Below are positions 7,454 to 15,737 of a DNA stretch of 28,840 nt, piece by piece. Each line of letters begins with the position of its first letter. Position 1 is the stretch's first letter. The notes below the pieces were generated by a model. The model did not search any database. It was given only the letters and a program-made list of their open reading frames with translations, and was not told where the DNA came from. The translations under genes were made by a program, and so were the position numbers. Source of the DNA: an uncultured Mollicutes bacterium (GTDB lineage: Bacteria; Bacillota_I; Bacilli_A; RFN20; CAG-826); the NCBI GenBank assembly GCA_900542595.1, contig UQOB01000008.1:1-28840 (forward strand). Direction: 5' to 3'.

Positions 7454-9070
7454 ATGGCAAAAGAAATTAAATTTGGAAAACCCGCTCGGGATAGCATGGT
7501 GCAAGGGGTCGACACGTTAGCCGATACCGTTAAAGTCACCTTGGGTCCGAAAGGACGGAATGTCGCGTTAGATAAGGGCTACGGAAGCCCGACCATCTGT
7601 GAAGATGGGGTCAGCATCGCGCGAGAAATCGAACTCAAAGATAGTTTTCAAAATATGGGAGCGAAGTTGGTCTATGAAGTCGCGAACCAAACGAACGAAA
7701 AAGCTGGTGACGGGACGACGACCGCAACGGTCCTTGCTCAAAGTATAATTCACCGAGGAATCAATGCGGTCGAAAAAGGAGCGAACGCCGTCTTTGTTAG
7801 AACCGGTATCGAAAAGGCCGGAAAAGAAGTAGCGAAAGAACTCTTAAGTATCAGTAAACCCGTGGATACCAATAGCGACATCGAAAGCGTCGCCACGATT
7901 TCTTCTCAAAGCGAAGAAATTGGCCACTTGATCGCGGAAGCCATGGAAAAGGTCGGGAAAACCGGCGTCATTACGGTCGATGAAAGTAAGACTTCGGACG
8001 ATGAATTAGTCCTCAGCCAAGGCCTTGAATACGATAAAGGTTATCTCTCTCCTTACATGGTCACGGATCGGGAAAAAATGGTCGCGGAGCTCGATGACCC
8101 CTATATTCTCGTCACCGATTTAAAGATCAGTAATATCAACGATATGATCAACCTCCTCCAAGGGGTGGTCGATAGTCATAAACCCTTACTCATCATCGCT
8201 GATGACCTCGATAGCGATGTCACCTCGACCTTGATCCTCAATAAACTGAGAGGGACCTTCAATGTCGTGGCGACCAAAGCTCCGGAATTCGGGGACGCTC
8301 AAAAGAGCGCACTCGAAGATATCGCTATCTTAACTGGCGCGAAGTTCTATAGTAAGGACCTCGGTGACCAAGTCAAAGATATCACGCTCGATGGTTTAGG
8401 AAACGCTAAGAAAGTCACGGTTAAGAAAGACACGACTACCATCGTTGGAGGAGCTGGCGATAAGAAAGCTCTCAACGATAGACTTAGCGAACTAGAAGCC
8501 CAAGAAAAGGTTGCCACTAGTGATTACGATAAGAAAGCCTTAACCAAGAGAATCGCGAAACTCAGCAATGGTGTGGCGATCCTCAAAGTCGGGGCGCTCA
8601 CTGAAAGCGAAATGAAGGATAAGAAACTTCGGATTGAAGACGCTTTGAACGCTACCAAAGCCGCCGTCCAAGAAGGGATTGTCGTCGGTGGTGGGGCCGC
8701 CCTTTGCCAAGTCTATAAGAAACTGAGAGGGAGCTTAGTTGATGAGAACCTCGACGTCCAAAAAGGGATTAACGCTGTCCTCGATAGCCTCTTTAGCCCG
8801 TTAAAGCAAATCGCTGATAACGCTGGTTATGACAGCGAAGAAATTGCCGAAAAACAAAAGACGATGAAGGATAACTGGGGCTTCAATGCCGCGACTGGGG
8901 AATGGGTTGATATGCTGAAAGCCGGTATCGTCGATCCGACGAAAGTCACGAGAACCGCTATCCTTAATGCGAGTAGTATCAGTGCTCTCTTCGTCACGAC
9001 GGAAGCTGCTGTTACGGAAATCAAAGAAGATAAACCGCAAGCGAATGTCCCGTCGGGCGACATGTATTAA
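7454..9070 (+). CDS. groEL: Chaperonin GroEL
   Basis: This full-length 538-residue 60-kDa chaperonin forms the ATP-driven folding chamber with GroES. Recognisable blocks include TLGPKGRNVAL near the N-terminus, the ATP-site segment AGDGTTTATVLAQ (about 85-97), EGIVVGGGAALC (about 405-416) and the C-terminal equatorial segment DPTKVTR. The C-terminus ends in PSGDMY rather than the Gly-Gly-Met tail of many bacterial GroELs. AAGAGG (7439-7444) serves as the ribosome-binding site. It is the second gene of the CIRCE-controlled operon, and a strong hairpin terminator follows the stop codon. Confidence 0.98.
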   Translation: MAKEIKFGKPARDSMVQGVDTLADTVKVTLGPKGRNVALDKGYGSPTICEDGVSIAREIELKDSFQNMGAKLVYEVANQTNEKAGDGTTTATVLAQSIIHRGINAVEKGANAVFVRTGIEKAGKEVAKELLSISKPVDTNSDIESVATISSQSEEIGHLIAEAMEKVGKTGVITVDESKTSDDELVLSQGLEYDKGYLSPYMVTDREKMVAELDDPYILVTDLKISNINDMINLLQGVVDSHKPLLIIADDLDSDVTSTLILNKLRGTFNVVATKAPEFGDAQKSALEDIAILTGAKFYSKDLGDQVKDITLDGLGNAKKVTVKKDTTTIVGGAGDKKALNDRLSELEAQEKVATSDYDKKALTKRIAKLSNGVAILKVGALTESEMKDKKLRIEDALNATKAAVQEGIVVGGGAALCQVYKKLRGSLVDENLDVQKGINAVLDSLFSPLKQIADNAGYDSEEIAEKQKTMKDNWGFNAATGEWVDMLKAGIVDPTKVTRTAILNASSISALFVTTEAAVTEIKEDKPQANVPSGDMY

Positions 9071-9087
9071 AAATAAAGACAAGAATG

Positions 9088-9111
9088 AGCCACCGAAAGG
9101 TGGCTTTTCTT
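9088..9111 (+). terminator. Intrinsic terminator of groESL
   Basis: GCCACC-GAAA-GGTGGC (9089-9104), extended by an A-T pair, is a GNRA-type tetraloop hairpin followed by TTTTCTT. This is a textbook rho-independent terminator 17 nt after the groEL stop. Confidence 0.92.
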
Positions 9112-9134
9112 GTGGTGAAATTTTCCTTCTTGGC

Positions 9135-9140
9135 TATAAT
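9135..9140 (+). promoter_or_regulatory. -10 box of tyrS
   Basis: A perfect TATAAT lies directly after the groEL terminator. A -35 is weak (TTGTGG at 9110-9115, 19-nt spacing). Transcription would start near 9147, leaving a leader of about 16 nt. That leaves no room for a T-box. Confidence 0.55.
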
Positions 9141-9162
9141 TATTCCGAAAGGATGCCGTCTT

Positions 9163-10413
9163 ATGGATATTTTAGAAGAACTTAAATATCGGGGCTTAAT
9201 TGAACAATATAGTTCCGAAGAAGAAATTAAAAAATTATTGAAGGAACCGACTGTCATCTACTGCGGTTTTGACCCCTCTGCTAGTAGCTTACACTTAGGA
9301 AACTACGTGATGATCAGCCTTTTAAAGAGGCTTCAACTCGCTGGCCATAAAATTATCGCGGTGGTCGGTGGGGCGACCGGGATGATCGGGGACCCCTCGG
9401 GGAAGAGTAAGGAACGGAATCTTCAAACGAAAGAAAAACTTTTTGAAAATACCGAAGCCATCCATAAACAGTTATCAAGGTTCTTAGATTTAACGAATCA
9501 TGATAAAGGAGAACTGCTCAATAACTATGATTGGTTAGGTCAGATGTATCTTTTAGATTTCTTACGTGACTACGGGAAATATTTCAGCGTTAACTATATG
9601 TTAAGTAAAGAAATAGTCTCTTCCCGGCTTGAAAGTGGTATTTCCTTTACCGAATTCTCTTACCAAATCCTTCAATCCGTTGACTTCTTATATCTCTATG
9701 ATCATAAGAATGTTCGGATTCAAATTGGTGGGAATGACCAATGGGGCAATTTAACCAGTGGCCTAGAACTGATACGGAAAGTGAAAGGGGAAAACGTCGA
9801 AGCGGAAGCGTTAACCGCTCACCTGATCACCAGAAGCGACGGCAAAAAATTCGGGAAGAGTGAAGATGGTGCCCTTTTCTTAGACCCGGCTTTAACTTCG
9901 CCTTATAAACTCTACCAATACTTTATGAATGTCACCGATGAAGACGCGGTGAAATATTTAAAGGTCTTCACTTTCCTCAGTATTGAAGAAATTGAAGAAA
10001 TAACTAAGAACCACTTAGCTAACCCCGGTCAAAGAATCGCGCAGAAAGCTTTAGCCTTCCAAGTGACCAAAGACATCCACGGGGAAAAAGAAGCGGAACA
10101 CGCGGTAAATATCTCCCAACTCCTCTTTAAAGGGGAAATCCAAAGTTTAAGTGAAAAGGATATTGAAGATGTCCTCGGAAGTTTAAAAGTGGAAGTGGAA
10201 GATAATATCCCGCTCCTCGATTTGTTAGTTAAAGTCGGAGCGGCCCAAAGTAAAACGCAAGCGAGAACTTTCGTTAAACAAAATAGCATCGCCCTCAACG
10301 GGGAAAAAGTGACCGACGAAAACGCAATATTAAATAAAAAAGCCGCGTTTTACGGCCGATATTTCGTTATTAAGAAGGGGAAAAAGAATTACTATCTCGG
10401 GGAAATTAAGTAA
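9163..10413 (+). CDS. tyrS: Tyrosyl-tRNA synthetase
   Basis: This 416-residue class Ic aminoacyl-tRNA synthetase charges tRNA-Tyr. The HIGH-type motif appears as HLGNY in FDPSASSLHLGNY, the KMSKS-type motif as KFGKS in DGKKFGKSEDG, and a tyrosine/ATP-site segment as QIGGNDQWGN. The C-terminal ~65 residues form an S4 RNA-binding domain (LLVKVGAAQSKTQAR). The start ATG 9163 has GAAAGGA (9147-9153) at 9-nt spacing. The in-frame ATG at 9085 would translate through the groEL terminator hairpin and is rejected. The stop is 1 nt from the stop of the convergent Xre gene. Confidence 0.97.
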   Translation: MDILEELKYRGLIEQYSSEEEIKKLLKEPTVIYCGFDPSASSLHLGNYVMISLLKRLQLAGHKIIAVVGGATGMIGDPSGKSKERNLQTKEKLFENTEAIHKQLSRFLDLTNHDKGELLNNYDWLGQMYLLDFLRDYGKYFSVNYMLSKEIVSSRLESGISFTEFSYQILQSVDFLYLYDHKNVRIQIGGNDQWGNLTSGLELIRKVKGENVEAEALTAHLITRSDGKKFGKSEDGALFLDPALTSPYKLYQYFMNVTDEDAVKYLKVFTFLSIEEIEEITKNHLANPGQRIAQKALAFQVTKDIHGEKEAEHAVNISQLLFKGEIQSLSEKDIEDVLGSLKVEVEDNIPLLDLLVKVGAAQSKTQARTFVKQNSIALNGEKVTDENAILNKKAAFYGRYFVIKKGKKNYYLGEIK

Positions 10414-10414
10414 T

Positions 10415-11026
10415 TTATCTTAACCTTGAGAAGAGATAAATCCCTAACTGAACCGGAATCCCGACGATGTACATAAACCAGGTCGGTTGATCAAAATAGA
10501 TCTGAAGATGTGTGCATACGGCGGTAATCAAAGTCCAAGTAAATAAACTGAGAAGGATGTAGAAGGCGATATTCCTTCCCCAGAATTTATAAGTTAAGGC
10601 GCTGCTGATGAGGCAAGCGACCGGAAGCGCCCAACCGAGAGCGACCAAGGTCCGAAGATCAAAGGCAACGCCTTTTGAATTGCTCTCGATTAAGTAGTAA
10701 CAAATCACCACGGTCGCGCATAAGAAGACAAAACAAACCGCTAAACAGACTAAAAGAATCTTATTGGTGTTTTTGCTTTTGATTTCGTTATTTTCTTTGT
10801 GATTAATACCTGCATCTTTGGTCAAAAGAAAATCGACCGTTACCCCGTAAAAATCCGCGAGATTCTTTAAGATATCGACGTGGGGGAGGGCTTTCCCGAT
10901 TTCCCATTTCGATAAACTTTTATCGCTTAAGTGTACGAGCTCCGCTAAACCTTGCTGGGTGAGACCTTTTTTCTTTCGGAGAGCGGTTAAGTTTTCCCCG
11001 ACAATTTTGGCTAAATCTTCTTCCAT
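10415..11026 (-). CDS. Xre-family helix-turn-helix regulator with four membrane helices
   Basis: This 203-residue protein has an N-terminal Xre/Cro HTH (about 10-66: LTALRKKKGLTQQGLAEL, then the recognition-helix segment SDKSLSKWEIG). A short linker leads to four predicted transmembrane helices (about 90-113, 126-147, 152-173, 183-201). It would be a membrane-tethered DNA-binding protein, a common Firmicute architecture for envelope or peptide stress sensing; the signal and target are unknown. The predicted -10 TATAAT on the minus strand (11040-11035) is only 8 nt before ATG and no Shine-Dalgarno is visible. The gene is convergent with tyrS, with 1 nt between the stop codons, and lies just past the terminator of the hydrogenase operon. 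Confidence 0.85.
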   Translation of the reverse strand: MEEDLAKIVGENLTALRKKKGLTQQGLAELVHLSDKSLSKWEIGKALPHVDILKNLADFYGVTVDFLLTKDAGINHKENNEIKSKNTNKILLVCLAVCFVFLCATVVICYYLIESNSKGVAFDLRTLVALGWALPVACLISSALTYKFWGRNIAFYILLSLFTWTLITAVCTHLQIYFDQPTWFMYIVGIPVQLGIYLFSRLR

Positions 11027-11043
11027 CAGTATGAATTATAAAG

Positions 11044-11071
11044 AAAAAACCTAGGATAACCTAGGCTTTTT
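11044..11071 (-). terminator. Intrinsic terminator of the rex-adhE-hydrogenase operon
   Basis: On the minus strand, CCTAGG-TTAT-CCTAGG is followed by six T (11049-11044). It lies about 20 nt after the last hydrogenase stop codon and directly upstream of the Xre gene. Confidence 0.85.
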
Positions 11072-11092
11072 CGTTTATAAGGCTGAGATTAC

Positions 11093-12586
11093 TTACTTTC
11101 CGGAAATCAGCTCTAAGGAACTGATAGCGTCCGTGATGGTCTTTTCCATCGCTTGTTTTCCGTACGCGTCCACTCCGAGCTTGTTTTTCGGTCCGTGGGT
11201 AAGGCAACCCGCTCCACCGATACAACCATCGACGCAGGCCATCCCTTCGATAAAGTTATTGGGGAGGATCCCCGCTTTCTTTTTAAGGAGTGCGGTCCGG
11301 CATTGTTCAATACCATCACAGGCGATCGGGTCATACTTGAAGTCGGTGATATTTTGTTCTTTTAAGGCTTCTCTTACCGCATCGGTGAGACCGCCGCTCC
11401 GAGCGAAGATTCTTCCGTAGTAACTCGCGTTATCTAAGACGTCTTCTTCTAAGGAACCAAGGTCGATTTCTTTCGCATCAAAGAGCGCTTGCAGTTCTTC
11501 AAAGGTGAGAACGCTATCGATCCACGGCTTAACTTCTGGCCGTTTGATTTCCATCTTTTTGGCGGTGCACGGCCCGATGAAGACAATCTTACAGCCCGGG
11601 GTCGCTTCTTTGATGTATTTACTGACGGTTGCGACCGGACTTAAGTTATGGGAGATATGGTCTTTTAAAGTGGGGAAGCTCTTTTCGATGTAACTGACAA
11701 AAGCGGGGCAGCAGGAAGAGGTTAAGAAACCTTTTTCCGTGAGTTCTTTGGCTTCCGTATAAGCCACCATGTCCGCTCCTAAGGCGGCTTCGACGACGCT
11801 GAAGAAACCGAGTTTCTTGATGCCGCTGATGACTTGGCCGAGTTTCGCGTAGGTAAATTGCCCAGCGATAGACGGCGCCACGACCGCGAAAACTTTGTAT
11901 TGTTGATTGTTATTGGAATGTTGAATCATATCGATGACATCGAGGATATAGCTCTTATCCATGATAGCGCCGAAGGGGCACATATAAACGCAGGCCCCGC
12001 AGGCGATACATTTATCATTATCGATGACGGCGGCTTTATCTTCCCCGATCGAAATCGCTTTGATTTTACAAGCGACTTGGCAAGGCCGTTTCCGGCTGAC
12101 GATCGCGCTATAGGGGCAGGCTTTCGCGCACATCCCACATTCGACGCATTTACTCTTATCGATATGGGCTTTGAGGTTTAAATCGAAAGTGATAGCGTCT
12201 TTCATACACGCTTCGTGGCAGCGGTGGGCTAAGCAACCCCGGCAAGCGTTTGTAACTTCAAAACCGCCATCGGGGCAGTCGTCACAAGCGATGTTGATGA
12301 CTTCGATGACATTGGGGTTCTTTCTGTCGCCTCCCATCGCGAGCTTGATTCTTTCGTTGATGATGGCTCTTTCTTTATAGATACAGCATCTCATCGAGGG
12401 TTTTGGACCAGGGATGATGACTTTCGGGATGTCGGGAAGCTTTTGAAGCAAGGTGCCATTAAAAGCGTTCTTCGCGACTTCCTTTAAGACCTTGTACTGT
12501 AAGACTTGGACTTGGGTGTCGAATTTTCGGACGGGCCTCGGGTTAATAGCAACCTTCGGCATGACTTTTGGTGCGGGATTTTCCAT
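11093..12586 (-). CDS. Group-B-like [FeFe] hydrogenase, catalytic subunit
   Basis: This 497-residue enzyme is predicted to evolve H2 (2H+ + 2e-) to dispose of fermentation electrons. The N-terminal half has many cluster-binding cysteines: Cys67-Cys68, CDDC (101-104), CRGC..CHEAC (115-127), and ferredoxin-like sets CVECGMCAKAC (147-157) and CIACGACVYMC (193-203). The H-cluster signatures are L1 TSSCCPAF (289-296), L2 IGPCTAKK (Cys340) and L3 EGMACVDGCIGG (447-458). The proton-relay Cys of L1 is present, so catalysis is expected. The motif details and length fit the group B monomeric type rather than classical HydA1. It is the last gene of the operon, 9 nt after the phosphatase gene. The HydEFG maturases needed for the H-cluster are not in this window. 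Confidence 0.9.
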   Translation of the reverse strand: MENPAPKVMPKVAINPRPVRKFDTQVQVLQYKVLKEVAKNAFNGTLLQKLPDIPKVIIPGPKPSMRCCIYKERAIINERIKLAMGGDRKNPNVIEVINIACDDCPDGGFEVTNACRGCLAHRCHEACMKDAITFDLNLKAHIDKSKCVECGMCAKACPYSAIVSRKRPCQVACKIKAISIGEDKAAVIDNDKCIACGACVYMCPFGAIMDKSYILDVIDMIQHSNNNQQYKVFAVVAPSIAGQFTYAKLGQVISGIKKLGFFSVVEAALGADMVAYTEAKELTEKGFLTSSCCPAFVSYIEKSFPTLKDHISHNLSPVATVSKYIKEATPGCKIVFIGPCTAKKMEIKRPEVKPWIDSVLTFEELQALFDAKEIDLGSLEEDVLDNASYYGRIFARSGGLTDAVREALKEQNITDFKYDPIACDGIEQCRTALLKKKAGILPNNFIEGMACVDGCIGGAGCLTHGPKNKLGVDAYGKQAMEKTITDAISSLELISGK

Positions 12587-12595
12587 ATTTTTCTC

Positions 12596-13756
12596 CTAAT
12601 CGTAATTTATCTCGACGTGTTTTCCGGCTTTTCTTAAGTTACTGGCAATATTCTCAACTAATTTTAACTTCATTGTCGTATCGATCGGTAACCCTTGATG
12701 CGCAACGTTGATATTTTGCCCCACGAAGAAGGTAATGTCACTAGCCTCTTCAAATAAGAGGTTACAAAGTTGACTCGCTCCATCGGTTTTCTTCTGTCTT
12801 TTGGGGCTTAAATCGTGGGGTGAGAGGTATTTATCGCTTAAGGTTAAGAGTTTTCTTAAGGTTAAGACTCCTTCGGTGGTTAAGTCGATTCCTTTAATAT
12901 AACCCATCGGGGGAACGTCCGGATCGCTGAAGTCTAAGCTCGTTTGGACGGGTTGGTGTAAATATCTGGCGACCAATTGACTTGAGGTGCCGCCGCAGAC
13001 GACTTTCTTACCCTCGCCCGTTAAGAAGCGGAGGACACAGGTTTCATCGTTTTTCGGGTCAATCGGGGGCCCAACCATGATTCGGACTTTTAAGGGTTTC
13101 CTCACTCTTAAACAAGCAATCGTGGTATCATCCCCCGGTTTCCCATCATAGAGGTCGTTGCAGACATTAGCGAGTAACCAGGCTAAATCTCTCGCGGTAA
13201 TCCCTGGGAAGTAGTTCCGGTCTAAATAATCTTTGACGTCGCTCCTCACCCAGCCGAAATTGAAGAGTTCCCCAATTCCCGCGTGGATCACTCCGTCGCT
13301 CATCACAAGGACAGCATCGGTATCACCTAACTGAAGTTTACTGACGTAGACGGTTTTTCCTTGGATGATACGTGGTTTTCTCGGCATATCGACGGCTTCC
13401 CCGTTATGCATCAAGATGGCCTGCGGGTTATCGAATTCAAAGAGATAACCTTCTCCATCCGTGTTGACGTAGAGCGCGCTAAAAGTACTATAGGCGACTT
13501 GTCTCACTTTACAGACGGGTAAGGTTTGAATGATGGTATCGATACATTCATCGATATCGACTTTGTTACTGATTAAAGTGCAGAGGATCTTGCTCGTTAA
13601 GGTGGAAAGGATGTTAGCTTTGACGCCGCTACCGAGGCCATCGGCGAGGACGAGAGTGACGCTATCATCGTCACGCTTTTCTTCGACATTATCTCCGCAC
13701 AGCTCTTCGCCCTTTTTATTGAGGGAACTATAGCCGGTCTCTAAAAAATATTTCAT
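12596..13756 (-). CDS. SpoIIE/PP2C-family serine phosphatase linked to hydrogenase
   Basis: This 386-residue protein has an N-terminal PP2C/SpoIIE phosphatase domain (about 1-220). Metal-binding motifs are ADGLGSG (38-44), SDG (153-155) and GDDTT (208-212). The following ~165 residues, with VVCGGTSSQLVARYL and a segment rich in Leu/Lys, belong to no domain I recognise. It is predicted to remove phosphate from a Ser/Thr protein. Its start overlaps the sensory hydrogenase stop (ATGA), so the two are translationally coupled. This sensor-hydrogenase/phosphatase/hydrogenase order resembles the hfs hydrogenase locus of Thermoanaerobacterium as I recall it. No membrane segment is visible, unlike true sporulation SpoIIE. 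The substrate is unknown. Confidence 0.85.
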   Translation of the reverse strand: MKYFLETGYSSLNKKGEELCGDNVEEKRDDDSVTLVLADGLGSGVKANILSTLTSKILCTLISNKVDIDECIDTIIQTLPVCKVRQVAYSTFSALYVNTDGEGYLFEFDNPQAILMHNGEAVDMPRKPRIIQGKTVYVSKLQLGDTDAVLVMSDGVIHAGIGELFNFGWVRSDVKDYLDRNYFPGITARDLAWLLANVCNDLYDGKPGDDTTIACLRVRKPLKVRIMVGPPIDPKNDETCVLRFLTGEGKKVVCGGTSSQLVARYLHQPVQTSLDFSDPDVPPMGYIKGIDLTTEGVLTLRKLLTLSDKYLSPHDLSPKRQKKTDGASQLCNLLFEEASDITFFVGQNINVAHQGLPIDTTMKLKLVENIASNLRKAGKHVEINYD

Positions 13757-15468
13757 TCTTTATCGATTCCTTCGGCTTTATTTTCCTTCTTTAAGGTTTC
13801 TTTAAGTTTGAGTAAAGCGACTTTCGTTTCAGCGGTGGTTTCCCCTAATAGAGATGCGATTTCTTGCGCGACTCTCATTTGTTTTTTGATGACTTCATCA
13901 GTGGTGACTAAGGTTTCATCAGTCATTTCGCTGAGTTTCTTATCATATTCGACGGTCTTGGTAATATCTTTCATGACCCCAAACATGATCTTTTGATTGC
14001 TGATGAGACCGATGGTGAGTTCGACGTAGGCCCCGGTTTTTTCGATGTGGATTTTCTTACTCTTAATATTCTTCTGTTCCGTTAACGCGTTGACGTAATC
14101 GGTTATATCAAAGAGATCATAAGCGAGCTTCCCTTTTAAATCGCCAGAGGGGATACCTAAAAGATGCTGCGCGGTCGGGTTGATATCGATGATCTTAAAT
14201 TCACTATCGAGGACGACGATGCCGTTCGGAGTGTTTTGGATGATTTCGTAGCTCATAGATTCCGCTCTGGAACGCATGTAGGGGAGGCACATTTCAATAT
14301 CAGCGTTACCGTTTAAAACCGCAATCGCTTTTTCCCGACACGTGTTATACCCGCAGGCCCCGCAATCGAGTTCGTCTTCCGGTTTATATTTTCCGGTTTT
14401 GGCTAAGACTTCTTTAATATCTCTTTCACTCGGCATAAAGCCGTTATAGTGGGGCTTTTCATAGGGGTGATTTAAAGGAATGTTGGGGAACACTAAATCT
14501 TTTTTCTTCCCTTCATCTTTTTTCGCGTATCTTCTGACGTCTTCATTTTTCTTTAAAGGACCGCCGGAGGTCTTTAAGCTTAAAGGACCATTAATACAAG
14601 CATGGTCGCAGCAGTTCATTTCAATAAAGATACCGCTTAATTCATCGATATCTTCGAGAACTTCAAAGGCTTTACTCACTCCATCAATGGCGAGATATTC
14701 ATAGCCTTCTGGGAATTTATGAGGGAAGCTTTTGATGATACCTCTCGGGATCGGGTAGTATTTGGCTTTGTTATTGACTTCGCTTTCGTCCTTTTCGGGG
14801 GTGAAATCAGAAAAATGAACATCCTTTTCATTTAAGAAATGTTCTAAGTCTTCAAAAGTTAAGACCCCATCGATTAAACCGCTTTCCTTGGCTTCCCGTT
14901 TTTTCGCGATGCAGGGGCCGATAAAGACGATATGGGCGTCCGGGTCTTTTTCTTTGATCAGTTTCGCGTGCGCGATCATCGGGCTGGGAACCGGGGCTAA
15001 ATACTTTAAGGCTTTCGGGTAATAAAGCTGAATCATCCGGTTTGTCGCCGGGCACGCTGACGTGATGAAATTTTTATATTGCTTAGTCTTTAATAATCTT
15101 TCGTATTCTTGGGTGACAAAGGCCGCTCCGATGCTGGTTTCTTCAGCATCGGTAAAGCCGAGCTTTTTAAGCGCTTGTCTCATGATTGAGAAATCTTGGA
15201 GATTAAAGCTGCTCACAAAGCTCGGGGCAACGCTAGCCACGACCTTAACCCCTTTGGACAATAAAGCTTTGATGTCATCGAGTTCGCTATGAACTTGCTT
15301 AGCATTCTGTGGGCACACTAAAGTGCAGTGGCCGCACAAGATGCAGCGGTCGTCCATGATGATGGCTTGCCGGTTTTCGTACCGGATGGCCTTCACTGGG
15401 CATTCTCTTAAACAACGGTAGCAGTCCCGGCATTTCGCCGGTTTAAAGTCCAAATAGGGGTTAGGCAT
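13753..15468 (-). CDS. Putative sensory [FeFe] hydrogenase with PAS domain
   Basis: This 571-residue protein has, in order: a two-[4Fe-4S] ferredoxin domain (Cys13-23 and Cys42-52); an H-cluster domain with L1 TSACPATN (136-143), L2 IGPCIAKK (Cys186) and L3 EMNCCDHACINGP (283-295); a four-Cys iron-sulfur motif CGACGYNTC plus Cys394 (369-394); a PAS domain (about 405-505); and a helical C-terminus (515-571). In L1 the usual TSCCP is TSACP, so the proton-relay Cys is Ala, as reported for HydS-type sensory hydrogenases. It probably senses H2 or redox state and signals through PAS/helix contacts. No kinase domain is fused; the phosphatase gene next door overlaps it by 4 nt and is the obvious partner. 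Confidence 0.88.
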   Translation of the reverse strand: MPNPYLDFKPAKCRDCYRCLRECPVKAIRYENRQAIIMDDRCILCGHCTLVCPQNAKQVHSELDDIKALLSKGVKVVASVAPSFVSSFNLQDFSIMRQALKKLGFTDAEETSIGAAFVTQEYERLLKTKQYKNFITSACPATNRMIQLYYPKALKYLAPVPSPMIAHAKLIKEKDPDAHIVFIGPCIAKKREAKESGLIDGVLTFEDLEHFLNEKDVHFSDFTPEKDESEVNNKAKYYPIPRGIIKSFPHKFPEGYEYLAIDGVSKAFEVLEDIDELSGIFIEMNCCDHACINGPLSLKTSGGPLKKNEDVRRYAKKDEGKKKDLVFPNIPLNHPYEKPHYNGFMPSERDIKEVLAKTGKYKPEDELDCGACGYNTCREKAIAVLNGNADIEMCLPYMRSRAESMSYEIIQNTPNGIVVLDSEFKIIDINPTAQHLLGIPSGDLKGKLAYDLFDITDYVNALTEQKNIKSKKIHIEKTGAYVELTIGLISNQKIMFGVMKDITKTVEYDKKLSEMTDETLVTTDEVIKKQMRVAQEIASLLGETTAETKVALLKLKETLKKENKAEGIDKE

Positions 15469-15484
15469 GGCAGTTACTCTTTAC

Positions 15485-15736
15485 TTATTTTTGAATTTTC
15501 GGGAGGACTTTATCCTTGAAGAATTGTTCAACTTCTTCCGGTTTGACGGAATAGCTTTCATCGTCAAGGAGTAAGTTGACCCCAGGATTGATGCATTTCC
15601 CGAGGCAGAAGGTCCCACCGAGTTCGATTTCATCGGTTAAATTGTGTTCGTTGATCAACTTTTGAAGGTTCTCGACAACTTGTCTTGACCCTTTTAAGTG
15701 ACAGGAACTTCCGATGCAGATGGTGATTTTAACCAT
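15485..15736 (-). CDS. [2Fe-2S] thioredoxin-like ferredoxin (NuoE/HydC-like)
   Basis: This 83-residue protein matches the thioredoxin-fold [2Fe-2S] domain of NuoE and HydC-like subunits. Its four ligands appear as CIGSSC near the N-terminus and CLGKC in the second half. It lacks the N-terminal helical part of full NuoE. It probably carries electrons to or from one of the two hydrogenases. It starts one base after the kinase stop (TAATATG) with no separate ribosome-binding site, indicating translational coupling, and lies 16 nt before the sensory hydrogenase. Confidence 0.85.
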   Translation of the reverse strand: MVKITICIGSSCHLKGSRQVVENLQKLINEHNLTDEIELGGTFCLGKCINPGVNLLLDDESYSVKPEEVEQFFKDKVLPKIQK

Positions 15737-15737
15737 A

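Noticed and set aside
9085..9162. 26-residue N-terminal extension of TyrS
   Set aside because: It would translate the groEL terminator hairpin and the tyrS promoter. ATG 9163 has a good ribosome-binding site.
9105..9162. T-box leader upstream of tyrS
   Set aside because: Only about 58 nt separate the groEL terminator from the start codon, and they contain the promoter. There is no room for a T-box.
11834..12181. 115-codon plus-strand open frame inside the hydrogenase gene
   Set aside because: It is antisense to a fully supported [FeFe] hydrogenase, has no ribosome-binding site and its product resembles nothing. It is a shadow of codon bias, as are the other antisense frames over hydS, adhE, groEL and the APH gene.
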